A DNA stretch of 8,157 nucleotides from CAZJYC01 sp964550165 (GCA_964550165.1 CAZJYC010000091.1:1-8157), one strand, 5' to 3'. Counted from the first letter of the stretch, positions 1 through 6,695 are shown. The notes: generated by a model not told the origin, from the letters alone. Made by a program: numbers and translations.

Positions 1-1
1 C

Positions 2-349
2 TTGAGCCGGGACAGCTCAGAAAAAAAAGTCGAATTCACCATTCATCCCTATCAGCCAAAATATAAAAACGAAATAAGGTCTTTGTGCTCTGACACCGGC
101 TTTCTGGGCAAGCCTGTGGAAAAAATCTTCCAGGATAGAAATTGGTTTGCCGGCTTGAACACAGAATACTATCTCAAGTACGAGCCAGATTCCTGTTTTG
201 TGGCTAAAAGCAAAAGTGAAGTCATTGGCTATATCTTGGGATGCCGGCGCCCCCTTACGGGAAGGAGGGATAGAATGCGCTGGTTTTACCTCGCCGACCT
301 GGCTCCAGAGCAAAGAAGCAGGCCAAGCCATTCAGGATTGCGGCTTTAG
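2..349 (+). pseudogene. GNAT-family acetyltransferase, N-terminal fragment
   Basis: The first ~83 codons read like the N-terminal half of a GNAT-type N-acetyltransferase. A YQPKYKNEIRSLCSDTGFLG stretch (about residues 17-36) corresponds to helix alpha1. It is followed by an acidic-residue-rich segment and the beta-strand pair SCFVAKSKSEVIGYILGCRR (about residues 64-83), typical of GNAT beta2/beta3. The acetyl-CoA-binding R/Q-x-x-G-x-G/A loop and the C-terminal half are missing. After about nt 250 the frame turns into low-complexity Arg/Pro-rich sequence and stops at 347-349. From about nt 264 the +1 frame instead carries a different gene fragment. The TTG at position 2 is only a nominal start, because the window edge may hide the true one. 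I regard it as a truncated, probably non-functional gene. The family call is by eye; its substrate cannot be inferred. Confidence 0.6.
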
Positions 350-611
350 ATATTACACCTCTCTCTCTGCGGTTCATGACTGTTTAAGACAGAAAAGATT
401 CTTTTCTCTGGCCATGGGATTTTACGGGATCGATTCTCCGGTCGAATACCTGGCCGCATTCGGCACGGGCGTCATGAAAAAAACAGGCTTTCTCTGCACT
501 CCTTTTGCCAGAGCTGTTCTCCATCCCGCGCCCATCGCTGGAAATTATCCTCTTTCTCATGCTCTGAAAGGCATCCTGGCGCTTTCCCAAAAGAGAAAAC
601 TCATCACCTAA
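258..611 (+). pseudogene. Polysaccharide deacetylase-like (DUF2334-type) protein, C-terminal fragment
   Basis: In the frame ending at the TAA 609-611, about 115 codons resemble the C-terminal part of polysaccharide deacetylase/DUF2334-like proteins. There is a GFTSPTWL segment (nt 282-305), which parallels the family's 'GF.aPaWl' strand. Next comes an AIQDCGFRYYTSL stretch (a helix then 'GF.Y.ts'), and near the end an ARAVLHPAPI segment (about nt 502-531), matching the 'lalHP.d' strand. The N-terminal NodB-like half with the metal-binding DD motif is absent: the sequence immediately upstream belongs to the acetyltransferase fragment in another frame. No credible ribosome-binding site or start precedes it (the in-frame ATG at 198 lies inside the acetyltransferase homology). 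I infer a remnant fused by deletion to its neighbours. The family assignment rests on short motif resemblance and is moderate to low in certainty. Confidence 0.45.
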
Positions 612-922
612 TCAATGTTGGCAAAAAAATGTTCCACATTGCTGCCAACATGGGCTTCTGCCAGAAAGAGCTGTTCTTCGAGATAGGCGGTTTTAACTCA
701 ACAATTAGACACGCTGAGGATTTAGAATTTTTTACAAGAGCAAAAAAGGCTTTAAAGAAAAACGGGAAATGCTGGTGCATCATCAAGGATTCTCCGATCA
801 TGACCTCGACGCGGAGAATGGACCGTCTCCCCTTCAAGCTTGGCTATCTTTTGACCCTTTTGGAATGGGGCCTTGGCGGCTTTTTAGGGCTCAGACGGAA
901 AACCTATACCCTTTACCGCTGA
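602..922 (+). pseudogene. GT2-family glycosyltransferase, C-terminal fragment
   Basis: About 105 codons match the C-terminal third of a family 2 glycosyltransferase of the short membrane-associated type. The sequence FHIAANMGFCQKELFFEIGG (nt 632-691) is the typical 'aNM.f.re.F..iGGF' acceptor-side segment. It is followed by AEDLEFFTRAKKA (the ED-containing helix, about nt 713-751), an SPIMTSTRRMDRL strand (about nt 791-829), and a hydrophobic tail LGYLLTLLEWGLGGFLGLRR (about nt 839-898) that ends with the usual basic residues. The N-terminal nucleotide-sugar-binding half with the IIPTLNE-like motif and DxD is missing. The only in-frame ATG (629) lies inside the conserved segment and has no good ribosome-binding site. 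The open frame directly abuts the end of the deacetylase-like fragment, in a different frame. It ends 14 bases from the convergent dehydrogenase gene. The call as a GT2 remnant is fairly confident; activity is very unlikely. Confidence 0.72.
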
Positions 923-936
923 TTGGCACTAAAATT

Positions 937-1941
937 TCATAAAATATCCTTCATTTTTGCCGGGAGCCCGGTGCGAATCGAGTGAAAGATCGCATCGATG
1001 ACCCGCATGTTCTTGAGTGCGTCATCGGCCGGATAGCGCGGCCTGCGCTTCTTGAGGATGCAGTGCCCGAAATGCTCGACCATTATCGTATACTGGTTGG
1101 TTGAAGGAATGGTTACCGTCTTCAGCTTATCCCCTTTTAAGATATGAATTGGCACATCGAACAATTTGGCAGAAAAAGAGCGGGGCAGAGTTATCCGTCC
1201 TTTGGTGCCGACGACTTCGAAATAGCTCTGGAACTGGGACTCAAAGCTGCAGTCGAGGAGCGCCACGCGGCTTCCAGGAAATTCAAGAAGGATGCTGGTG
1301 GACAAATCCACTTTAAATCGCGGATGAAAACGGGCTCTGGCGTAGACAGAAACAGGCTCCTGACCAAATATCAGGCGCGAAGCGCTGACAGGGTAGCAAC
1401 CGACATCGTAAAGGGCGCCCCCGCCCATTTCCGGAGACCAGCGGTAATTATTCTCGTTTCCTTCATACATGAAAGTGAAGGCAGAACGGAAAAAACGGAG
1501 CTCTCCAATTTCGCCATCATCCAGCAAGCGCAGAGTCTTCTCAATCTGGGGATGGAAGCGGTACATGAAGGCCTCCATCAAAAAGACTCTGGCTTCATCG
1601 GCAGCACGGATCATTCTCAAAACTTCGCTCGAATTCAGGGCGATCGGTTTCTCGCAAAGAATATGTTTTCCTGCGCGCGCTGCACGGCACGCCCATTCAC
1701 AATGGAGATGGTTGGGCAAAGGAATGTAGACGGCGTCGATCTCTGGGTCATCGAGCAGGGATTGATAGTCTTTGTAAGATTTCTGAAATCTGTATTTCTT
1801 CGCCCAGCCCCGGGCTCTTCGCTCATCCCGGGCTGCGATCCCATAGAGCACGGCGTTCCTGGCTTCGCTGATGGCAGGCATCAACGCTGTCCGGGCAATC
1901 CTTGCGCAGCCCAATATGCCCCATCTTATTTTCTTTCCCAT
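937..1941 (-). CDS. Gfo/Idh/MocA-family NAD(P)-dependent oxidoreductase
   Basis: This intact 334-residue cytoplasmic protein has the usual length for the family. Residues about 4-120 form a Rossmann dinucleotide-binding domain with the GILGCARIA fingerprint (residues 8-16). The catalytic-lysine motif CEKP is at 96-99 (Lys98). Residues about 121-334 are the Gfo/Idh/MocA beta-sheet domain, with EAFMYRFHPQ (123-132) and the active-site motif DVGCYP (179-184, Asp179 and Tyr183). The EAFMYRFHP and DVGCYP signatures resemble the D-xylose 1-dehydrogenase / dihydrodiol dehydrogenase / glucose-fructose oxidoreductase branch rather than inositol dehydrogenase. The precise sugar substrate is unknown. 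The ATG at 1941 is supported by a strong GAGGAGG Shine-Dalgarno (plus-strand 1950-1956) eight bases upstream. It lies downstream of the GH20 gene on the same strand and is probably co-transcribed with it, which suggests oxidation of a sugar or derivative from the degraded glycan. It converges with the decayed glycosyltransferase. Confidence 0.93.
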   Translation of the reverse strand: MGKKIRWGILGCARIARTALMPAISEARNAVLYGIAARDERRARGWAKKYRFQKSYKDYQSLLDDPEIDAVYIPLPNHLHCEWACRAARAGKHILCEKPIALNSSEVLRMIRAADEARVFLMEAFMYRFHPQIEKTLRLLDDGEIGELRFFRSAFTFMYEGNENNYRWSPEMGGGALYDVGCYPVSASRLIFGQEPVSVYARARFHPRFKVDLSTSILLEFPGSRVALLDCSFESQFQSYFEVVGTKGRITLPRSFSAKLFDVPIHILKGDKLKTVTIPSTNQYTIMVEHFGHCILKKRRPRYPADDALKNMRVIDAIFHSIRTGLPAKMKDIL

Positions 1942-1954
1942 GGCTCTTGCCTCC

Positions 1955-2178
1955 TCAATGCGGAAAGCTCGTTATCGCTTTGGAAATTTTAAATTCCTTC
2001 TGGATATCAACGATGAGCTGATGGTACTTGAAATAGACCAAGAGCATGATCAGGACCAAGCCAAAAATAGCAAGCATATACTTGATAAAATTGTTGGCAA
2101 AGTTTCCGTAATTTTTTTTATATTTAAAGTCAAAAACAAACCGATGACCACCGCAGGCACAGCAAAAATGTTCTGCAT
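1955..2178 (-). pseudogene. Possible small membrane protein, frame interrupted at an A8 tract
   Basis: This fills the 265-base gap between the GH20 stop and the dehydrogenase start. From ATG 2178 one frame reads a hydrophobic N-terminus (MQNIFAVPAVVIGLFLTL) and then meets eight consecutive A (plus-strand T run 2112-2119). Beyond the tract, the -1 frame reads a convincing transmembrane helix (YMLAIFGLVLIMLLVYF), then an amphipathic HQLIVDIQKEFKI segment, and stops at 1955-1957. With a -1 shift or one extra A the joined product would be 74 residues with two membrane segments. Alternatively, the second frame is open from 2200 and includes a CCACGG cysteine cluster, but it has no ATG/GTG/TTG start upstream of the helix. 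The Shine-Dalgarno before 2178 is poor. It could be a gene with a sequencing error or a genuine indel, a slippage-expressed protein, or chance. No family was recognised. Confidence 0.3.
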
Positions 2179-2206
2179 TTATCTCTGAGCTCTCACATTC
2201 TCAAAA

Positions 2207-4294
2207 TCAGCGCTGAGCAAAGGACAAGCCGGTTGCCGCTTCAGCGAGCTTGCGCACAGCCGAAGCGATCGCAATCTGGAGTTCATAATCGGGCTTTTCT
2301 GGACGGTCCAGGAGCAAAGACATGCTCTCCAGCCAGGATTGTGGAGGCTTTTCTTTTTTTGCAATAAAATCCAGAGCTTCCAATCCTGCTCTGGCGAGCG
2401 CAACAACGTCCTCGGAAAGGGGAATGATTTCTTTTAATAGATAAGACTCTTGAAGCACGGTCTGGAGACGAGCGTGGTTGTCCCGCCACTGGATGAGCCA
2501 GTCTCTGATCGTCTCTCGGTTTTTCTCGTAGGCCGGAGTGTCAGATAGAAACACATCGACCATGCTCTCGAACTGCCTGGCTTTACCGCTTTCAGGCCGG
2601 GCTGCATCGACCAGCCGGTTTAAAGGCGTCATCTGGGTGTATTCGCGGGTGCTGGGCCTCGTGTAATATCTGACGGGCTCGACGATATCAGCCAGCACTT
2701 TGAGGGAATGGATGGAATCTTCTCCAGCCAGGCGCTCGAGCATTTTGGAATATTGATAGCGATGGGTCAGGCCCAGCCAGTCCAGTTTCCGGCTCAAGAT
2801 TTCGAGGCGGCGATACATGTCCTTTGTGTCTTTAATATCCTGCGGAGACCAAAATCTCTCGGCGATGGCTGCAGCTCTGGGCCAGATGCGGGAATCGATG
2901 GTCTCCGGCGAGACAAACTCGGCCCACATGCAGGCTTCACCGCCCAGGATGCGGGCTCTCTCCTCATCGTTCAAATCCGCCGCAGCCTTATCCAGAGGGT
3001 CGATGCTGTAATGAAAGCCGGCCGGAAGGATATGGTCCAGGTAATATCCGTTGGAAAGGATTCCCATGTAGCCTTGTTTGGCTGCCTTGGCCAAAGATTC
3101 CTGGCCCCGCCAGCTGTGGATGACAACATCCTTGGGAAGGTCAGGATGGAAGATTTCGTCCCAGCCAACCATCTTCTTCTTGTTTTTGCGCAGGATGGAT
3201 TGAATCTTTTTATTGAAGTAGACCTGAAGGTCGTGATTGTCTTTCAGGCCATGCCTTTTTTTAAAAGCGGCAATGCTGGGATTGCTGTCCCACTGCTTGC
3301 CGTTGACCTCGTCGCCGCCGATATGAAAATATTCATCAGGAAAAAGCCTGGCCATCTCGGCGATGAACTTCTCCAGGAAACCGTAGACCCTGTCGCGCGT
3401 CGGGTCCATGCAGGGATCGAAAACGCCCCAGCGGCGCTCAATCTTGTAGGGCCCTGGGGCGCTGGCCAGCTCCGGATATCCCACAAACCAGGAAGTTGTG
3501 TGTCCGGGCATGTCAAACTCAGGAACGACACGTATGCCGCGGTCGCGGGCATAGTCCAGGATTTCCCGAATCTGGCTTTGGGTGTAATAGTTCCCGTCAG
3601 AGCCCATCTGATGCAGTTCGGGAAAACTCTTGCATTCGACGCGAAAACCCTGGTCTTCAGAAAGATGCCAGTGAAGGACATTGAGCTTGACGGCGGCCAT
3701 TCCGTCCAGGTTGCGCTTGATGACCTCGACGGTCATCCAATGGCGGCAGGAATCGATGAGAAGCCCTCTCCAGGCAAAACGCGGCTCATCCTCAATCCGA
3801 ACCTCAGGCACAAAAAATCCTTCTGAGTCCAGTTCGACAAGCTGGAGGAAAGTTTCAAGACCGCGCAACACGCCAACCGGCGTGGCCGCTTTCAAGTCAG
3901 CCCGCAAAGGAGTTATGTCGAGATTATAAGATTCATTTTCTTTTATGGATTGTATTTTTTCGCCCGCACCCTGGCAGTTAATCACCAGAAGAGCTTCGGA
4001 TTCATCTTTTTCGATTCCTGAAGCCAGGGGAATTCCGGTTTGCTGACTCAAGCGGTCGATGAAACGATTAACAGCCCTTTGCAGCCTGGGCTCCTTGTAT
4101 CCGCTGAGGCTGACGCAAAAATTAGAATCGATAACCATCCGGCCCTGTCCCAAAGAAATATTTTTAGGGACAGGCATGAGGTTATGGACCCGCTCTTGAG
4201 CCGAAAAACAAAAAAGAATTGGAATAAACGAGACGAAAACGAGAGCATAAGCCGACAGGAGCAAACGAGAACTCAATCCTCTTGATAAAATCAT
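2207..4294 (-). CDS. Secreted beta-N-acetylhexosaminidase, GH20
   Basis: This 695-residue glycoside hydrolase family 20 enzyme removes terminal beta-linked GlcNAc/GalNAc by substrate-assisted catalysis. A signal peptide is clear: basic n-region (RGLSSR), hydrophobic core (LLLSAYALVFVSFIPILF), likely cleavage near FSA|QE about residue 32. No lipobox is present, so periplasmic or secreted location is inferred. Residues about 38-165 form the GH20b alpha/beta domain. The TIM barrel starts at WRGLLIDSCRHW (175-186; Arg176 is the expected sugar-binding arginine). It includes LHWHLSEDQGFR (207-218) and the catalytic pair Asp328-Glu329 in HIGGDEV, and the expected pocket tryptophans are at 378 (VGWDEI), 395 (HSWRG) and 457 (GGEACMW). 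A helical extension of about 150 residues follows the barrel. The start at 4294 is preferred over an in-frame ATG at 4414 because AAGGAG (plus-strand 4301-4306) sits just upstream and the signal peptide begins there. Which glycan it attacks is not visible. Confidence 0.95.
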   Translation of the reverse strand: MILSRGLSSRLLLSAYALVFVSFIPILFCFSAQERVHNLMPVPKNISLGQGRMVIDSNFCVSLSGYKEPRLQRAVNRFIDRLSQQTGIPLASGIEKDESEALLVINCQGAGEKIQSIKENESYNLDITPLRADLKAATPVGVLRGLETFLQLVELDSEGFFVPEVRIEDEPRFAWRGLLIDSCRHWMTVEVIKRNLDGMAAVKLNVLHWHLSEDQGFRVECKSFPELHQMGSDGNYYTQSQIREILDYARDRGIRVVPEFDMPGHTTSWFVGYPELASAPGPYKIERRWGVFDPCMDPTRDRVYGFLEKFIAEMARLFPDEYFHIGGDEVNGKQWDSNPSIAAFKKRHGLKDNHDLQVYFNKKIQSILRKNKKKMVGWDEIFHPDLPKDVVIHSWRGQESLAKAAKQGYMGILSNGYYLDHILPAGFHYSIDPLDKAAADLNDEERARILGGEACMWAEFVSPETIDSRIWPRAAAIAERFWSPQDIKDTKDMYRRLEILSRKLDWLGLTHRYQYSKMLERLAGEDSIHSLKVLADIVEPVRYYTRPSTREYTQMTPLNRLVDAARPESGKARQFESMVDVFLSDTPAYEKNRETIRDWLIQWRDNHARLQTVLQESYLLKEIIPLSEDVVALARAGLEALDFIAKKEKPPQSWLESMSLLLDRPEKPDYELQIAIASAVRKLAEAATGLSFAQR

Positions 4295-4423
4295 TTTAGT
4301 CTCCTTTCTTTGAAGAATAACTCCTGGGCCAAAGAGATGAGATTTTTTCATTTCTCGCTTTTTCAATTGATAAAGAATCACTTTACATCTTCCCCGGCTT
4401 TTTGCGCCTGGCATTGTCTATTG

Positions 4424-4452
4424 CATATATCACAGCAAAGGCATACGGTCAA
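4424..4452 (-). promoter_or_regulatory. Putative sigma70 promoter of the GH20 gene
   Basis: Read on the minus strand, TTGACC (plus-strand 4447-4452) is followed by a 17-base spacer and TATATG (4424-4429). The spacer ends in TTTGCTGTGA, giving an extended -10 TG. Transcription would start near 4417, leaving a leader of roughly 120 bases before ATG 4294. The TTTGCTGTGnTATA block is shared with the divergent symporter promoter. Inferred from consensus only. Confidence 0.55.
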
Positions 4453-4530
4453 TTCGTGACTGCTCCATGTCCATGGAAGCATCTTTTTTCCCGTGATGAG
4501 AAAAGAGATTTGATAGAGTGAGGAAGGGAG

Positions 4531-4606
4531 GCGCTGGTATCCGTCCCTCCGAAGCCCGTGGTGGTGGGTGGGAGGGTCTTTGGCGAGGAGGGATGGAAAC
4601 CAGCGC
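4531..4606. repeat. 20-bp inverted repeat with 36-base loop in the divergent intergenic region
   Basis: The left arm GCGCTGGTATCCGTCCCTCC (4531-4550) and the right arm GGAGGGATGGAAACCAGCGC (4587-4606) pair over 20 positions, with one A-A mismatch and one G-T wobble. The loop covers 4551-4586. It sits between the two divergent promoters, about 80 bases from the GH20 -35 and 65 bases from the symporter -35. It is therefore not obviously a terminator or leader attenuator of either gene. It may be an operator, a structural element, or the remnant of a small mobile repeat. Seen directly in the sequence; function unknown. Confidence 0.8.
4560..4576 (+). other. G-run cluster with G-quadruplex potential in the hairpin loop
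   Basis: Five guanine runs separated by single bases (GG, GG, GGG, GGG, GGG) occur in 17 bases on the plus strand, inside the loop of the inverted repeat. Four runs of at least two G with one-base loops suit a two-layer quadruplex; a bulged three-layer form is also conceivable. Folding is inferred, not shown. Confidence 0.6.
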
Positions 4607-4670
4607 TGTTAGAGTTGGCTTTTATCATCATAGACCTTCACAAAAAAAGCTTACTATGTCCGCGGTTTGT

Positions 4671-4699
4671 TTGACATCGGTATTTTGCTGTGTTATAGC
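4671..4699 (+). promoter_or_regulatory. Putative sigma70 promoter of the symporter-galactokinase operon
   Basis: A perfect TTGACA -35 (4671-4676), a 17-base spacer and a TATAGC -10 (4694-4699) are present. A TGT immediately upstream of the -10 forms an extended -10. Transcription would begin near 4706, leaving a leader of about 75 bases before ATG 4780. TTTGCTGTGtTATA (4684-4697) matches the GH20 promoter at 13 of 14 positions, suggesting paired control. Confidence 0.65.
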
Positions 4700-4779
4700 T
4701 CTTTTTCCGCAGGAGATCGAAGAGAAGAAAATCAAGGGGAAAATCAAAAAAACAAACTTTGACCGAAGAGGAGGCAGGG

Positions 4780-6441
4780 ATGCAGGCCATCGGCTTGAGC
4801 TTCTTTGATTGGATCATCATCCTCACCTATTTCGCCTTTGTCCTGGGAATCGGCTTCTATCTCAAGCGCTACACCAGAAGTGAAGACGACTTTTTCCTTG
4901 CCGGCCGAAGAAGCAGCTCCTGGGTGGCAGGACTGGCTTTTCTCTCGGCAAATCTGGGCGCCCTGGAGCTTCTGGGAATGGCCGGGAATACGTTCAAATA
5001 CGGGATGTATGTGGCCCACTTTTACTGGATCGGCGCCGTGCCGGCCATGCTTTTCCTGGGCATCTTCATGATGCCTTTTTACTACAGCAGCCGGATAAAA
5101 TCCGTCCCCGGATACCTGAAGCTCCGCTTTGACGAAAAGACACGGGTGCTGAACGGCATCGCTTTTGCCGTCATGACCCTGCTTGTCTCAGGAATCAATC
5201 TCTACGCCATGGCCCTTGTCCTTCATACCTTTGTCGGCTGGAACTGGGATGTGAGCATGTGGGCCTCAGCGCTGACCGTGGCCATCTATGTCGCTTTGAG
5301 CGGGCTACTGTCGGCCATCTTCACCGAAATCATCCAGTTCTTCCTCATCTGGTTCGGCCTTTTTCTCGTTTCTGTTCTGGGCATTGTGGAAATCGGAAGC
5401 CTCCAGGAAATTTTCAGCCGCATCCCTGAAGCCTACGCCAAGCTCTGGTCGAATTCCGGCGACCCAACCCAGAACGGGATGATGATCACCTGGGCCGGAA
5501 TCGTCCTGGGACTGGGATTCGTGCTCTCTTTCGGATACTGGACCACCGATTTTCTGGTCGTGCAGCGGGCATTCTCCGCCAAAGACCTGCGGTCGGCGCG
5601 AATGACGCCGGTCATTGCCTCGTTTTTCAAGATGGCTGTTCCTTTTCTGGTGATTGTCACCGGACTCATCGCCTTGGCCCTGTCCAGAGACCCGGGCGCC
5701 GGGTTCCAGCTGATGAGTGAGGGAGGGAAGGTCAATTATGATTCTGCCCTGCCGATGCTCATCGCCCGTTATTATCCGACAGGGCTTGTCGGCCTGGGCA
5801 TCACTGCGCTCCTGGCAGGATTCATGGCCGGCCAGGCAGGCAACATCAGCGCCTTTAACACGGTCTGGACCTACGACATCTACCAGTCGGTGATCAACAA
5901 AAAGGCCTCCCCGGCTCATCTTCTGTGGATGGGCCGTGTGGCCACAGTGGCCGGCATTCTGATCAGCGTTTTAACGGCCTACTGGGCAAAGAGCATGCCG
6001 ACCATCATGGATTACATGCAGGCCATATTCTCCTGGGTGAACGCTCCGCTCTTTGCGACCATGCTTCTCGGAATGTTTGTCAAGTGGATTACTCCGGACG
6101 GCGCCTTCTGGGGACTCATCACAGGAATGGGCTCCTCCTTCACCATGTTTCTGGCCGTGAAATTCAACTGGATTCCCGCTCACCTGCTCACCCTTTCCAA
6201 TGTTGCCAGCGACATGGCCACGAATTTCTGGCGTGCCTGGTGGGCGTGGCTGATCTGCTTTGTGGTGACGATCGGGGTCAGCCTGTTCACCAAGAAAAAG
6301 CCGGATGAAGAACTGGTCGGGCTGGTCAAAGGTTTAACCAGAGAAGTTTCACTGGAACCAGTGCCCTGGTATAAGAAGCCCGTGTTCTATGCCGTGATTT
6401 CACTCATCATCTTCATCATCCTCAACATTTATTTCTGGTAA
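4780..6441 (+). CDS. Sodium:solute symporter (SSS/SLC5 family), sugar type
   Basis: This 553-residue polytopic inner-membrane protein has about 13-15 hydrophobic helices, in the usual size range of SGLT-like Na+/sugar symporters. Family hallmarks are RSEDDFFLAGRR after TM1 (33-44), SANLGALELLGMAGN in TM2 (56-70), YWTTDFLVVQRAF (253-265) and AGNISAFNTVWTYDIYQ (about 358-374, the TM8 region that lines the Na2 site in relatives). The start ATG 4780 is chosen because GAGGAGG (4768-4774) lies five bases upstream; an in-frame TTG at 4759 lacks such a site. It heads an operon with a small membrane protein and galactokinase, which points to uptake of galactose or a related sugar. Compared from memory with Vibrio vSGLT, several sugar-contact positions differ, so the substrate may not be plain galactose. 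Regulation is probably from the promoter at 4671. Confidence 0.93.
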   Translation: MQAIGLSFFDWIIILTYFAFVLGIGFYLKRYTRSEDDFFLAGRRSSSWVAGLAFLSANLGALELLGMAGNTFKYGMYVAHFYWIGAVPAMLFLGIFMMPFYYSSRIKSVPGYLKLRFDEKTRVLNGIAFAVMTLLVSGINLYAMALVLHTFVGWNWDVSMWASALTVAIYVALSGLLSAIFTEIIQFFLIWFGLFLVSVLGIVEIGSLQEIFSRIPEAYAKLWSNSGDPTQNGMMITWAGIVLGLGFVLSFGYWTTDFLVVQRAFSAKDLRSARMTPVIASFFKMAVPFLVIVTGLIALALSRDPGAGFQLMSEGGKVNYDSALPMLIARYYPTGLVGLGITALLAGFMAGQAGNISAFNTVWTYDIYQSVINKKASPAHLLWMGRVATVAGILISVLTAYWAKSMPTIMDYMQAIFSWVNAPLFATMLLGMFVKWITPDGAFWGLITGMGSSFTMFLAVKFNWIPAHLLTLSNVASDMATNFWRAWWAWLICFVVTIGVSLFTKKKPDEELVGLVKGLTREVSLEPVPWYKKPVFYAVISLIIFIILNIYFW

Positions 6442-6456
6442 GGGAGGGAGAGGATC

Positions 6457-6681
6457 ATGGCTGAAGAAAGCAAAAAAATGAAACCCATCTGGTATTTTGT
6501 GGGATTGATCCTGCTGGTCATGGGAGGGATTATTCTTCTGGCAGGATTGTATGGCTTGTTTTTCGAGACGAAAGAAGGGGCTATCCTGGCCAGGCTCCAT
6601 CCAAACATCTGGTGGGGAGGATTCATGCTCCTCATCGGTCTCGTTTTTCTGGTCATCAACAGAAAAGCCACGGTGGATTGA
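6457..6681 (+). CDS. Small two-helix membrane protein in the symporter operon
   Basis: This 74-residue protein has a short charged N-terminus (residues 2-9), a first membrane helix at about 11-33 (IWYFVGLILLVMGGIILLAG...), a soluble linker with ETKEGAILARLHPN (37-50), and a second helix at about 51-67 (IWWGGFMLLIGLVFLVI). It ends in a basic and polar tail. A purine-rich GGGAGGGAGAGGA ribosome-binding region (about 6442-6454) directly precedes ATG 6457. The gene starts 15 bases after the symporter stop and ends 14 bases before galactokinase, so it is almost certainly translated from the same mRNA. I do not recognise the family. By position it may be an accessory or stabilising subunit of the symporter, but that is inference. 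Coding status is well supported by spacing, ribosome-binding site and topology. Confidence 0.85.
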   Translation: MAEESKKMKPIWYFVGLILLVMGGIILLAGLYGLFFETKEGAILARLHPNIWWGGFMLLIGLVFLVINRKATVD

Positions 6682-6695
6682 CAGGATTGGAGACG

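Noticed and set aside
1144..1992. 282-codon plus-strand open frame
   Set aside because: It lies antisense to the intact Gfo/Idh/MocA gene, shows no recognisable motif and lacks a ribosome-binding site; the minus-strand protein has all family motifs.
2090..2160. Internal promoter for the dehydrogenase in the minus-strand gap (TTGACT near a TATAAA)
   Set aside because: The two boxes are far too close together for a sigma70 promoter, and no suitable -10 lies 16-18 bases from TTGACT.
2708..3826. 372-codon plus-strand open frame
   Set aside because: It is the antisense shadow of the GH20 catalytic domain, with no domain signature.
4271..4294. Lipoprotein signal in the GH20 N-terminus
   Set aside because: The cysteine near the end of the hydrophobic core is preceded by Leu-Phe instead of a small residue, so it does not fit a lipobox.
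4295..4414. N-terminal extension of the GH20 protein to ATG 4414
   Set aside because: It would place 40 basic, non-conserved residues before a clear signal peptide; ATG 4294 has its own AAGGAG. The putative transcription start lies almost at 4414.
4759..4779. Upstream TTG start for the symporter
   Set aside because: The Shine-Dalgarno GAGGAGG would lie inside the coding region, while ATG 4780 is ideally spaced from it.
5305..5919. 204-codon minus-strand open frame rich in charged residues
   Set aside because: It is the antisense shadow of the symporter; the hydrophilic, Gly/Arg/Glu-rich composition is what the reverse complement of membrane-helix codons produces.
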